Of a stretch of 64,000 nt of DNA, positions 8,058 to 15,732 are shown piece by piece (the stretch's first letter is position 1; each line of letters begins with the position of its first letter). The notes under the pieces were generated by a model. That model was not told the origin of the DNA. It saw nothing but the letters and a program-made list of their open reading frames with translations, and did no database searches. This stretch comes from Pseudomonas uvaldensis (lineage in GTDB: Bacteria > Pseudomonadota > Gammaproteobacteria > Pseudomonadales > Pseudomonadaceae). A program made the translations under genes and the position numbers. Location of the stretch: assembly GCF_021271205.1 (NCBI RefSeq), contig NZ_JAIWKS010000016.1:35602-99601 (forward strand). Direction: 5' to 3'.

Positions 8058-8927
8058 ATGCCCCTGACCGAATTCTTCGTGCTGTATCCCTTGGCCTTCG
8101 TGCTGGCGGCGCTACTGCTCGGGCTGATTGTCGGCAGCTTTCTCAACGTCCTGGTGTGGCGCCTGCCCAAGATGCTCAGCCGCGAGTGGCGGCTGCAAGC
8201 CCACGACTTGCTCGGCCTGCCCGCCGAAACGCCCGGCCCGGCCTACAACCTGGTGTTGCCTCACTCCCAATGCCCCCATTGCGGACACCGCATTCGAGCC
8301 TGGGAAAATATTCCGCTGCTGAGCTACGTGGCGCTGCGCGGGCGTTGTTCCAGCTGTGCAGCCCCCATTGGCAAGCGTTACCCATTGACCGAACTGGCCT
8401 GCGGCGCATTGTCGGCGTTTGTCGCCTGGCATTTCGGCTTCGGCTGGCAGGCCGCGATGGTGATGGTCCTGACCTGGGGCCTGCTGGGCATGAGCCTGAT
8501 CGATGCCGAGCATCAATTACTGCCCGACACGCTGGTACTGCCGTTGTTGTGGCTGGGCCTGATCGTCAACAGCTTCGGTGTATTCGTTTCGTTGAACGAG
8601 GCGATGTGGGGCGCGGTGGCCGGTTACCTGGCGCTGTGGTCGGTGTTCTGGGTATTCAAGCTGATCACCGGCAAGGAAGGCATGGGCTATGGCGATTTCA
8701 AGCTGCTGGCGATGCTGGGGGCCTGGGGCGGCTGGCAAATCCTGCCTCTGACGCTGTTATTGTCTTCCCTGGTGGGTGCCGTCGTCGGCATTGTCATGCT
8801 GCGCATGCGGGATGCGCCGACATCGACTCAGATCCCCTTCGGACCTTATCTGGCGATTGCCGGCTGGATTGCCTTGCTCTGGGGTGGTCAAATAACGGAC
8901 TTTTATTGGCAGTCTGTCGGTTTTTAA
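8058..8927 (+). CDS. pilD: Prepilin peptidase / N-methyltransferase PilD
   Basis: A 289-residue inner-membrane aspartic peptidase that removes the leader of PilA, the minor pilins and type II secretion pseudopilins, then methylates the new N-terminus. The N-terminal cytoplasmic loop has the four-cysteine zinc site (CPHC...CSSC, residues about 72-97). The two catalytic Asp residues are seen in SLIDAEHQLLPD and GYGDFK. The start is one base after the pilC stop and its TAA overlaps the coaE ATG by one base. Confidence 0.96.
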   Translation: MPLTEFFVLYPLAFVLAALLLGLIVGSFLNVLVWRLPKMLSREWRLQAHDLLGLPAETPGPAYNLVLPHSQCPHCGHRIRAWENIPLLSYVALRGRCSSCAAPIGKRYPLTELACGALSAFVAWHFGFGWQAAMVMVLTWGLLGMSLIDAEHQLLPDTLVLPLLWLGLIVNSFGVFVSLNEAMWGAVAGYLALWSVFWVFKLITGKEGMGYGDFKLLAMLGAWGGWQILPLTLLLSSLVGAVVGIVMLRMRDAPTSTQIPFGPYLAIAGWIALLWGGQITDFYWQSVGF

Positions 8928-9550
8928 TGAACACCTCTTTGGAAAAACCCTGGATCCTCGGCCTGACCGGCGGCATCGGCAGTGGCAAAAGCGCGGCGGC
9001 GCAGCACTTCATCGACTTGGGTGTACACGTCGTCGACGCCGATCACGCAGCACGCTGGGTCGTCGAACCAGGGCGCCCGGCGCTGGCGGAAATCACGAGG
9101 CATTTCGGCCCCGGCGTGTTGCAGACCGGCGGCGCCCTCGACCGTGGGGCGCTGCGCACACTGATCTTTGAAAATGCCGAAGAACGGCGCTGGCTCGAAG
9201 CCTTGCTGCACCCGTTGATAGCCGATGAGATCGCGCACCACTTGGCCTTGGCACAATCGCCGTATGCGATTCTGGTATCGCCGCTGCTGATCGAGTCGGG
9301 ACAATACGCCATGACCCAGCGGATCCTGGTGATCGATGCCCCGGAACAGCTGCAGATCGAACGCACCTTGCAGCGCGACCAGACCAGCGAACAGCAGGTC
9401 CAGGCCATCCTCAAGGCGCAGTCTACCCGTCAGGATCGCCTGAGCCATGCAGACGACGTGGTGGTCAACGACCGCGACCTCGCGTGGCTGCACGCCGAGG
9501 TCGAACGCCTGCATCACTTTTACCTTACCTTGCGTGGAGGCCAGTCATGA
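8927..9550 (+). CDS. coaE: Dephospho-CoA kinase CoaE
   Basis: A 207-residue cytoplasmic kinase for the last step of coenzyme A synthesis, phosphorylation of dephospho-CoA on the ribose 3'-OH. The P-loop is GLTGGIGSGKSAAA near residues 12-25, followed by the VVDADHAARWVV substrate region and a lid with QRDQTSEQQ. The ATG overlaps the last base of the pilD stop (TAATG), so translation is probably coupled. The pilD-coaE-yacG order is common in gammaproteobacteria and has no evident functional link to pili. Confidence 0.95.
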   Translation: MNTSLEKPWILGLTGGIGSGKSAAAQHFIDLGVHVVDADHAARWVVEPGRPALAEITRHFGPGVLQTGGALDRGALRTLIFENAEERRWLEALLHPLIADEIAHHLALAQSPYAILVSPLLIESGQYAMTQRILVIDAPEQLQIERTLQRDQTSEQQVQAILKAQSTRQDRLSHADDVVVNDRDLAWLHAEVERLHHFYLTLRGGQS

Positions 9551-9753
9551 GCCAGACCCCAATCGTCAATTGCCCAACCTGCGGCGCACCTGTGGAATGG
9601 AGCCCGGAGAGCAAATTCCGGCCATTCTGTTCCGATCGCTGCAAACTGATCGACCTGGGCGCCTGGGCATCGGAAGAGCACAAAATCCCGGTCAGCCCGG
9701 ATGCCGAGGATGAACTGTTCAGCGAGGACTTCAATCCTCGCTCGCACCACTAA
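9547..9753 (+). CDS. yacG: DNA gyrase inhibitor YacG
   Basis: A 68-residue zinc protein with the four-cysteine site CPTC...CSDRC near the N-terminus (residues 9-32) and the conserved CKLIDLGAW helix. YacG binds GyrB and blocks DNA binding by gyrase. The ATG overlaps the coaE stop by four bases (ATGA), so it is read from the same message. The 3' end overlaps the convergent small gene on the minus strand by four bases. Confidence 0.92.
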   Translation: MSQTPIVNCPTCGAPVEWSPESKFRPFCSDRCKLIDLGAWASEEHKIPVSPDAEDELFSEDFNPRSHH

Positions 9754-9965
9754 GGCCGCATAAAACTGTAATCCTGTTCATCGTCGAGGTTCTCCGCCAG
9801 GAAACTCAACTCATCGGCCAGGTCTTCAACGCTGCGCACTGTCTTGCTCTGTTGCACGATTGCACTGAGCAAGGCACGCAGGCTCAAGCCTGGATCGAAG
9901 CCGATCTCCATCGCCGCGTCGTGACTGCGCCTGATCTCTTGTCTCGCCCATTCATAAACACTCAT
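9750..9965 (-). CDS. Small conserved Pseudomonas protein, function unknown
   Basis: A 71-residue acidic protein beginning MSVYEWARQEIRRSHD and ending in a stretch rich in Asp and Glu (ENLDDEQDYSFMRP). I start at ATG 9965, which has AGGAG 9 bases ahead; longer forms lack such a site. It is mostly helical with no membrane segment or known motif. It ends inside the last codons of yacG on the other strand. The closeness to the CbiM-like gene (start to stop 63 bases) allows one transcript. Confidence 0.65.
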   Translation of the reverse strand: MSVYEWARQEIRRSHDAAMEIGFDPGLSLRALLSAIVQQSKTVRSVEDLADELSFLAENLDDEQDYSFMRP

Positions 9966-10028
9966 GGCTGTGCTCCTGGAAATTTTCCAGAGCATGAAGC
10001 GCCACTGTCTGCCCGGCCTTGATGTGAA

Positions 10029-10715
10029 TCAAGGCTTGTCGTCATCCTTCCAGGGCGCCGACAGATAGCGCGTGCGGTTGAACGTCTCGAGCCATTCGGG
10101 ACTGAATACCACCAGGGCGCTGACCACCATGCCGTTGATGAAGGCCTCGGGAAAAATGATCAGCCAGAGGTAGCCGACGAAATCGCCCAACCAGTACGGC
10201 ATGGCGAATACCCCGTCGTACCACAGCAAGCCGAGCCCCAGCAGCAGGCACAGCAACGCCGACAGAGCAGCGGCAAGAAACCCCGAACAAAAGATGTACA
10301 CGAACAGATTACGCGGCTGGGCACGCTCCACCAGGATCGCACAGCACTCGGTGACCCATACCGGTAACAGGACCAGCAACACGCCGTTGACACCCATCGC
10401 CGCCATGTCCTGGCGCCCCAGCAGCACCAGCGCAAGCTGTGCAGAAAGCCCGCCGAGGATTGCCAGCGGCCAGTCCAGCAACAGCGTTACCGCCGTCATG
10501 CCGATGAAGTGATACGAGACGCCGGTCTCGAAATCCCGTCGCACCAGCCATAACATGAACAACGACAGCACCGTGCCGAACAGCAGGTGCTGACGACGGC
10601 TGTCGGTGAACAGCTCGACCCAGGGCGCCCGCCACACCGCCCAGGCGAGCATCGGCACATAAATCAGCCAGCCAACCGCCAGTGTCTGTGGTGAGAGCAG
10701 TTCAGCTCCGATCAT
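10029..10715 (-). CDS. CbiM-like energy-coupling factor permease, stand-alone
   Basis: A 228-residue membrane protein with six or seven hydrophobic segments, resembling the CbiM/NikM S-component family for cobalt or nickel uptake (YHFIGMTAVTLLLDWPLAI and FPEAFINGM are the recognisable blocks). The N-terminus reads MIGAELLSPQ and lacks the Met-His pair that CbiM proteins use to bind the metal, and no ATPase or CbiN/Q partner is nearby. It may have another substrate or role. It is divergent from the DUF1780 gene, with 126 bases between the two starts. Confidence 0.65.
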   Translation of the reverse strand: MIGAELLSPQTLAVGWLIYVPMLAWAVWRAPWVELFTDSRRQHLLFGTVLSLFMLWLVRRDFETGVSYHFIGMTAVTLLLDWPLAILGGLSAQLALVLLGRQDMAAMGVNGVLLVLLPVWVTECCAILVERAQPRNLFVYIFCSGFLAAALSALLCLLLGLGLLWYDGVFAMPYWLGDFVGYLWLIIFPEAFINGMVVSALVVFSPEWLETFNRTRYLSAPWKDDDKP

Positions 10716-10841
10716 GGACTACACCTTTCGCCTGCCCTCGCGTCACTTGAGGGTTCAATCCGGCAGTCTACACCCCACCTCCCCTCCATTAATCAACGCA
10801 ACGCTTTCAGCTTGTCGCAATTGAACGCTAAGCTTGGGCTC

Positions 10842-11468
10842 ATGGATGATTCCGATTACTTACGCCTGCTGACCATCGCGGCCGAGCAAGCCAACGCCTT
10901 TCTCTCCAATGCACGCAAATGGGAGCGTGAGCGTTGGGTCTGCCAGCGGCTGTTGCAGGGGCTGAACGTGCCCTATCGCGCCGATGAGTTCGCCCCCGCG
11001 GGGGAGCCGCCGGACGTATTGTTCCGTGATGCGAACTTCGAGGTGTTTTTCGTCCTCGACGAAGGTCGTCGCCTCAATGATGAATGGCGCGACGAACTGC
11101 AACGCCGCCGCAGTGCCTTTTCCCTCAGCCAATTGGTACGCCGCGAGGCCAAGCCCAGGCGGATCCCGGCCAACGAGTTCCTATTGAGACTGGCGCCGAC
11201 CTTGCGCAAGAAAGCCCACAACTACACAGAGCGGGGCATGGACCTGGGGGAGCTGGACATCATCGCGTTTGCCAGTCTCAAGCGTGAAGTGCTGGACCTC
11301 AACAGCCACTTCCCGCCCCCAACCGAATACCTGCGCCAGGGCTGGCGCTCGCTGTCGCTGGTGGGGCCGACCTTCGCCCGGGTACTGTTCGCCCATCCCG
11401 ACGCGCCGGATTTCCTGCGAGGCAACCTGGGTCGCAGCATCGTGTTCGATGTCGGGATCAGCTTGTGA
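10842..11468 (+). CDS. DUF1780 domain protein
   Basis: A 208-residue soluble protein starting MDDSDYLRLLTIAAEQANAF. It carries the DUF1780 pattern: an N-terminal helix with LSNARKWERERW, then a fold with EVFFVLDEGRRLNDEW and a C-terminal LGRSIVFDVGISL. I chose ATG 10842 over the TTG or GTG upstream because the family starts there; no strong Shine-Dalgarno is visible. It is followed by the small DUF3094 gene, a pairing I recall as conserved in Pseudomonas. No biochemical role is known to me. Confidence 0.75.
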   Translation: MDDSDYLRLLTIAAEQANAFLSNARKWERERWVCQRLLQGLNVPYRADEFAPAGEPPDVLFRDANFEVFFVLDEGRRLNDEWRDELQRRRSAFSLSQLVRREAKPRRIPANEFLLRLAPTLRKKAHNYTERGMDLGELDIIAFASLKREVLDLNSHFPPPTEYLRQGWRSLSLVGPTFARVLFAHPDAPDFLRGNLGRSIVFDVGISL

Positions 11469-11493
11469 AGTCTCATGCCCGGATACATTGCCT

Positions 11494-11520
11494 GTAACGT
11501 CTGTACACTTCGTAACGTCT
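11494..11520. repeat. Direct repeat GTAACGTCT in the DUF3094 upstream region
   Basis: GTAACGTCT occurs at 11494-11502 and 11512-11520, a period of 18 bases, directly before the DUF3094 gene. Spacing of nearly two helix turns suits a protein binding site on one face. Confidence 0.4.
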
Positions 11521-11536
11521 ACCTGACGAGGCCTTT

Positions 11537-11710
11537 ATGACGAGCCGCCTGAACCCCGAAGACCAGAAGCATGTCGAAGAGTACCTGCAACTGTCCCAGC
11601 ACCGAGTCGAGCGCCGGCCTTTCCGGCCGTGGTTGCTCCTGGTGGTGGTATTGGCCGTGACCATCGGCCTGGGTCTGTTGAGCCGACTGATCAGTTACCT
11701 GACGCTTTGA
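11537..11710 (+). CDS. DUF3094 small membrane protein
   Basis: A 57-residue protein reading MTSRLNPEDQKHVEEYL at the start, with one membrane helix near residues 31-52 (WLLLVVVLAVTIGLGLL). The N-terminal acidic-basic helix would be cytoplasmic. It matches the DUF3094 family of single-span Pseudomonas proteins. It lies 68 bases after the DUF1780 gene and is followed by a large palindrome at 11718-11748. Function unknown. Confidence 0.75.
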   Translation: MTSRLNPEDQKHVEEYLQLSQHRVERRPFRPWLLLVVVLAVTIGLGLLSRLISYLTL

Positions 11711-11717
11711 GCAGGTA

Positions 11718-11748
11718 TCGTGCCTCACAACAGTGTTGTGAGGCACGA
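11718..11748. repeat. 31-bp perfect palindrome between DUF3094 gene and ndh
   Basis: Perfect 15-bp arms (TCGTGCCTCACAACA and its complement) around a single G. As RNA it would make a long hairpin, but no T-run follows on either strand, so it may be a protein binding site or a terminator of unusual form. Confidence 0.7.
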
Positions 11749-11805
11749 CACCTATGCTCGCGAGGGTAACGGCACCGATTTCCTTTAGCCTTGCGAGATA
11801 TCCCC

Positions 11806-13104
11806 ATGACTCACCGTATCGTTATCGTTGGCGGCGGCGCCGGCGGCCTGGAGTTGGCTACCCGCCTGGGTAAGACCCTGGGCAAGCGCGGCACGGCCAG
11901 CGTGATGCTGGTCGACGCGAACCTGACCCACATCTGGAAACCGCTGCTGCACGAAGTGGCCGCCGGCTCTCTCAACTCCTCCGAAGACGAACTCAATTAC
12001 GTCGCCCAGGCGAAATGGAACCACTTCAAGTTCCAGCTTGGACGCATGAGCGCCCTGGACCGGGAGCGCAAGCGCATCCAACTGGCCGCCACGTATGACG
12101 AGGCTGGCCTGGAACTGTTGCCGGCCCGGGAATTGAGCTACGACACCCTGGTGATTGCAGTCGGCAGCACCACCAATGACTTCGGCACCGAGGGCGCGGC
12201 GCAGCACTGCCTGTTCCTCGATACCCGCAAGCAGGCCGAACGCTTCCACCAGCAGTTACTCAACCATTACCTGCGCGCCCACGCCGGCCAGACAAACACC
12301 GAGGAGCGGATCAGCGTTGCCATCGTCGGTGCCGGGGCCACCGGCGTCGAACTGGCGGCCGAGCTGCACAATGCGGCCCATGAGCTGGCGGCCTATGGCC
12401 TGGACCGGATCAAGCCGGAAAACATGCACATCACCCTGATCGAGGCCGGGCCAAGGGTGCTACCGGCATTGCCCGAGCGCATCGGCGGCCCGGTGCACAA
12501 GACCCTGGAAAAACTGGGGGTCAACGTGATGACCAATGCCGCCGTCGGCCGGGTCACCGCCGACAGCCTGATCACTGTCGATGGCAACGTGATCGACGCG
12601 AGCCTGAAAGTCTGGGCCGCCGGGATTCGCGCCCCGGAATTTCTCAAGGACATCGACGGACTGGAAACCAACCGGATCAATCAGCTATTGGTACTGCCGA
12701 CCCTACAGACCACCCGCGACGAGAACATCTTCGCCTTCGGCGATTGCGCGGCCTGCCCGCAACCGGGCTCCGACCGCAACGTACCGCCCCGTGCCCAGGC
12801 TGCGCACCAACAGGCCTCACTGCTGGCCAAGTCTCTGAAACTGCGGATCGAAGGCAAGGCGCTGCCGCACTACAAGTACACCGATTACGGTTCGTTGATT
12901 TCCCTGTCACGGTTTTCGGCGGTGGGTAACCTGATGGGCAACCTCACCGGCAGCGTAATGCTCGAAGGCTGGCTGGCGCGGATGTTCTACGTGTCGCTGT
13001 ACCGCATGCACCAGATGGCGCTGTACGGCATGTTTCGCACGGCCATGCTGATGCTGGGCAGCAAGATCGGGCGCGGGACCGAGCCTCGGCTCAAGTTGCA
13101 CTGA
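11806..13104 (+). CDS. ndh: Type II NADH dehydrogenase
   Basis: A 432-residue membrane-bound flavoprotein that passes electrons from NADH to ubiquinone without pumping protons. Two Rossmann motifs are seen: GGGAGGLELATRLG at residues 8-21 for FAD and VGAGATGVELAAELH near residue 172 for NADH. FAFGDCAACP completes the FAD site. The C-terminal part (SLYRMHQMALYGMFRTAML) is the amphipathic membrane anchor. I use ATG 11806 because the protein family starts MTHRIVIVGGG; a GTG-like start five codons earlier has no advantage. The 31-bp palindrome lies 58 bases upstream. Confidence 0.92.
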   Translation: MTHRIVIVGGGAGGLELATRLGKTLGKRGTASVMLVDANLTHIWKPLLHEVAAGSLNSSEDELNYVAQAKWNHFKFQLGRMSALDRERKRIQLAATYDEAGLELLPARELSYDTLVIAVGSTTNDFGTEGAAQHCLFLDTRKQAERFHQQLLNHYLRAHAGQTNTEERISVAIVGAGATGVELAAELHNAAHELAAYGLDRIKPENMHITLIEAGPRVLPALPERIGGPVHKTLEKLGVNVMTNAAVGRVTADSLITVDGNVIDASLKVWAAGIRAPEFLKDIDGLETNRINQLLVLPTLQTTRDENIFAFGDCAACPQPGSDRNVPPRAQAAHQQASLLAKSLKLRIEGKALPHYKYTDYGSLISLSRFSAVGNLMGNLTGSVMLEGWLARMFYVSLYRMHQMALYGMFRTAMLMLGSKIGRGTEPRLKLH

Positions 13105-13123
13105 GCCTGACACGCCGCTTTAG

Positions 13124-13184
13124 TGAGCAAGCCCGCTCCCACAGTGGAATGCAATCCCTGTGGGAGCGAGCCTGCTCGCGATGA
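13124..13184. repeat. REP pair (REPIN) after ndh
   Basis: Two inverted copies of the Pseudomonas REP core (GAGCAAGCCCGCTCCCACAG and CCTGTGGGAGCGAGCCTGCT...) separated by about 10 bases, between convergent ndh and the chemoreceptor gene. Confidence 0.85.
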
Positions 13185-13241
13185 CGGCGGTACAGTCAAC
13201 ATCCAGGCTCGACCAGAATCACTACCCGAGCCTGCCATCAA

Positions 13242-14867
13242 TCAAACCTGAAACCGCTGCACCATTGTGCGCAGCGAGTTCGCCAGTTGCGACAGCTCAT
13301 GGCTGGAGGCACTGGTCTGGTCAGCGCCCGTGGCCGAGCGCACGGACAGATCACGAATATTCACCAGATTGCGATCCACTTCGCGGGCCACCTGTGCCTG
13401 TTCTTCCGCGGCACTGGCGATCACCAGGTTGCGCTCGTGAATCTCATTGACCGACGCCGTGATGGTCTGCAACGCCTCCCCTGCCCGTTCCGCCATCGCC
13501 AGGGTGCTGGCTGCGCGAGAGGAGCTGGCCTGCATGGAGTCCAGGGCCTGGGTGGCACCGGTGCGCATGCCCTGAACCATCTGCTCGATTTCCTGGGTCG
13601 ATTGCTGCGTGCGATAAGCCAACGCCCGGACTTCGTCCGCCACCACCGCAAAACCGCGACCGCTTTCGCCAGCCCGTGCGGCCTCAATGGCCGCGTTGAG
13701 CGCGAGCAGGTTGGTCTGCTCGGCGATGGCCCGGATCACGTCCAGGACCTTGCCGATATCCTGCGACTGGTTCGCCAGGGACTGCACCAGGCCACCGGTC
13801 ACTTCGACATCGTTGGCGAGGGCGCCAATCGCGTCGACCGTGTCGCTGACCCGCTGCTGCCCAAGGGACGCCGATTCGCTGGACTGGCGCGTGGCATCGG
13901 AAGTGGACACCGCGTTGCGCGCCACCTCTTCGACAGCAGTGGTCATTTCGGTGACAGCGGTGGCGGCCTGTTCGATTTCGTTGTTCTGCTGTTGCAGGCT
14001 CTGAGTACTGTCGAGGGTGACCACGTTCAGCTCATCGGCCGCCGTTGCCAGCTGCGTCGCCGAGCCACTGATGCTTTGCAACGTATCACGCAGGTTTTGT
14101 TGCATGGTCGCCAGCGCCTTGAGCAAGCGGCTCACCTCATCGTTGCCATGGGTTTCGATCGGCCGGGTCAGGTCCCCTTTGGCCACGCTCTCTGCGGCAT
14201 TCAGTGCCTCGCCCAAGGGCTTGACGATGCTGCGCGTCAGCAGCATCGCCAAGGCCACCGTCGCCAGCGCAGCCAGCACAATGAACAGGGTGACGATCAT
14301 GCGGGAATTGGCGTAGTGCTCCTGGGACTTCTGGCTCTCGATGGAGACTTGTTTGGAGAACAGCTCCGCCAGATCGTTGAGCTGCTTGCCGGAACCGTCC
14401 ACGACGGTCTTCATGTCCACCAGCAGCAGCTTGATCAGTTCATCCCGACGCCCCTGCTCGGCGAGGGTGAAGGATTGCGCGATGCCCGCACGGTAGGCGG
14501 CAAACGTCTGCTTGAACTGGTCATAGAGCGCTTTGCCTTCAGGCGTCACGACGAGCCGTTCGTAACTGGCGATCTTTTCGCTCAGCTCCTTGTCGCGGGT
14601 GTCCATTTGTCCCCGGTAGACCGAAGTGTTCTTCGGATCCTGGTCAAGGGCCATGCGCAGGGAAATGGTGCGAATGCGCAGCATCAATTCACGTATCTCG
14701 TCACCGCCGCGAATGCTCGGCAACCACTGGGTTTCAACCGCGACCTCACTGTCGCGGATGCTCGACATCTGCCCCAACGCAAACACCCCGAGCAGCGCCA
14801 CCAACAGGGCGATCAAGGCAAAACCCAACGCGGCACGGCGGGCGATATTCATCTGACGAAGAAACAT
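13242..14867 (-). CDS. Methyl-accepting chemotaxis protein
   Basis: A 541-residue chemoreceptor. Membrane segment one is at residues 10-32, followed by a helical periplasmic sensor of about 155 residues of the four-helix-bundle (4HB_MCP) kind, membrane segment two near 188-210, a HAMP linker and a long coiled-coil signalling domain. The hairpin tip is recognised from IAEQTNLLALNAAIEAARAGE near residue 390. No CheR-binding pentapeptide is seen at the C-terminus (VQRFQV). The ligand is unknown. A sigma-28 type promoter lies 57-83 bases upstream, so it is probably made together with flagella. Confidence 0.93.
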   Translation of the reverse strand: MFLRQMNIARRAALGFALIALLVALLGVFALGQMSSIRDSEVAVETQWLPSIRGGDEIRELMLRIRTISLRMALDQDPKNTSVYRGQMDTRDKELSEKIASYERLVVTPEGKALYDQFKQTFAAYRAGIAQSFTLAEQGRRDELIKLLLVDMKTVVDGSGKQLNDLAELFSKQVSIESQKSQEHYANSRMIVTLFIVLAALATVALAMLLTRSIVKPLGEALNAAESVAKGDLTRPIETHGNDEVSRLLKALATMQQNLRDTLQSISGSATQLATAADELNVVTLDSTQSLQQQNNEIEQAATAVTEMTTAVEEVARNAVSTSDATRQSSESASLGQQRVSDTVDAIGALANDVEVTGGLVQSLANQSQDIGKVLDVIRAIAEQTNLLALNAAIEAARAGESGRGFAVVADEVRALAYRTQQSTQEIEQMVQGMRTGATQALDSMQASSSRAASTLAMAERAGEALQTITASVNEIHERNLVIASAAEEQAQVAREVDRNLVNIRDLSVRSATGADQTSASSHELSQLANSLRTMVQRFQV

Positions 14868-14923
14868 AGTGGAATGCCTTTTTTATTGTTGGCGTGAAGT
14901 GGGGTCGAATCCCTGTCGGCGGT

Positions 14924-14950
14924 TTATCGGCTGGTTGTACGACAACTTGA
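14924..14950 (-). promoter_or_regulatory. Sigma-28 (FliA) promoter of the chemoreceptor gene
   Basis: On the minus strand TCAAGTTG-N11-GCCGATAA. The -10 is a perfect match to GCCGATAA, the spacing is the standard 11, and the -35 matches TAAAGTTT at six of eight positions. Confidence 0.75.
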
Positions 14951-14972
14951 AGCATTGCGCTTTTTCGCAGGC

Positions 14973-15004
14973 AAAAAAAATCCCCGTATCTTTCGATACG
15001 GGGA
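14973..15004 (-). terminator. Terminator after the second tRNA-Pro
   Basis: TCCCCGTATC and its complement form 10-bp arms with a TTTC-type loop, followed on the minus strand by eight T residues. Confidence 0.9.
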
Positions 15005-15013
15005 TTTTCTATA

Positions 15014-15090
15014 TGGTCGGGGTAAGGGGATTCGAACTCCTGACATCCTGCTCCCAAAGCAGGCGCGCTACCGGACTGCGCTATACCCCG
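15014..15090 (-). tRNA. tRNA-Pro (TGG), distal copy
   Basis: A 77-base tRNA with encoded CCA. The acceptor arm pairs CGGGGTA with TACCCCG, the T-loop reads TTCGAAT and the anticodon loop is CTTTGGGA, giving TGG. The sequence is identical to the copy at 15266-15342. It begins only two bases beyond the T-run of the terminator following tRNA-Lys, so its transcription must rely on read-through or an unseen start. Confidence 0.95.
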
Positions 15091-15092
15091 GT

Positions 15093-15122
15093 AAAAAAAA
15101 GGCGACCTTCGCAAGTCGCCTT
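15093..15122 (-). terminator. Terminator after tRNA-Lys
   Basis: AAGGCGAC and GTCGCCTT pair on the minus strand and are followed by eight T residues (15093-15100). It separates the Asn-Pro-Lys group from the distal tRNA-Pro. Confidence 0.85.
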
Positions 15123-15184
15123 CCTCGATCAGCGCTTTTGGCCTCTGATCTTGAGATTCGATTCCAGCGAACTGGTTTCAAAAA

Positions 15185-15260
15185 TGGTGGGTCGTGTAGG
15201 ATTCGAACCTACGACCAATTGGTTAAAAGCCAACTGCTCTACCAACTGAGCTAACGACCC
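15185..15260 (-). tRNA. tRNA-Lys (TTT)
   Basis: A 76-base tRNA with encoded CCA. GGGTCGT pairs with ACGACCC in the acceptor stem, the D-arm reads AGCTCAGTTGGTAGAGCA and the anticodon loop CTTTTAA gives TTT. It is the third gene of the array, five bases from the tRNA-Pro before it. Confidence 0.96.
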
Positions 15261-15265
15261 AAATA

Positions 15266-15342
15266 TGGTCGGGGTAAGGGGATTCGAACTCCTGACATCC
15301 TGCTCCCAAAGCAGGCGCGCTACCGGACTGCGCTATACCCCG
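15266..15342 (-). tRNA. tRNA-Pro (TGG), proximal copy
   Basis: A 77-base tRNA identical to the copy at 15014-15090, including the encoded CCA. Anticodon TGG. It is the second gene of the array, seven bases after tRNA-Asn. Confidence 0.96.
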
Positions 15343-15349
15343 ATTGAAA

Positions 15350-15425
15350 TGGCTCCGTGACCAGGACTCGAACCTGGGACCCAATGATTAACAGTCATTT
15401 GCTCTACCGACTGAGCTATCACGGA
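15350..15425 (-). tRNA. tRNA-Asn (GTT)
   Basis: A 76-base tRNA with encoded CCA. TCCGTGA pairs with TCACGGA, and the anticodon loop CTGTTAA gives GTT. It is the first gene of the array and lies about 97 bases after the -10 element of a strong promoter. Confidence 0.96.
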
Positions 15426-15521
15426 ACTGATATTTCAAGTTGCAACATTGAAGCCTGTCGAATCTCGCTTCAACCTCTTCTACTCGTCTGCATCGCTGCG
15501 TTCGTGTGTCTGAGGCGCGCT

Positions 15522-15549
15522 ATTCTACAATCTTCAAAACCGCTGTCAA
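15522..15549 (-). promoter_or_regulatory. Sigma-70 promoter of the tRNA array with GC-rich discriminator
   Basis: TTGACA (15544-15549), 16-base spacer, TAGAAT (15522-15527) on the minus strand, followed at once by a GCGCGCC run, the mark of stringently controlled stable-RNA promoters. The rest of the 307-base space 15426-15732 holds only the clpB terminator. Confidence 0.8.
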
Positions 15550-15680
15550 CCCCCTAAATTGCTTTCAAGACAATGATTTGCAACTTGTTTTGGATTCCTT
15601 CCCGATGAGAAGTAACCCGTGGGTGACTGACTGCGGGGCGCACTTTACAAGCCTTTTCCTTTGAGTTCAACGGCCTGATG

Positions 15681-15710
15681 AAAAAAATGGCCTCGCAATG
15701 CGAGGCCATT
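15681..15710 (-). terminator. Terminator of clpB
   Basis: TGGCCTCGCA-TT-GCGAGGCCA hairpin followed by seven T residues on the minus strand, 23 bases after the clpB stop. Confidence 0.9.
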
Positions 15711-15732
15711 CGATCAAAGCACCTGCAGGCTG

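Noticed and set aside
14746..15249. Short frames across the tRNA array
   Set aside because: They translate tRNA genes and terminators.
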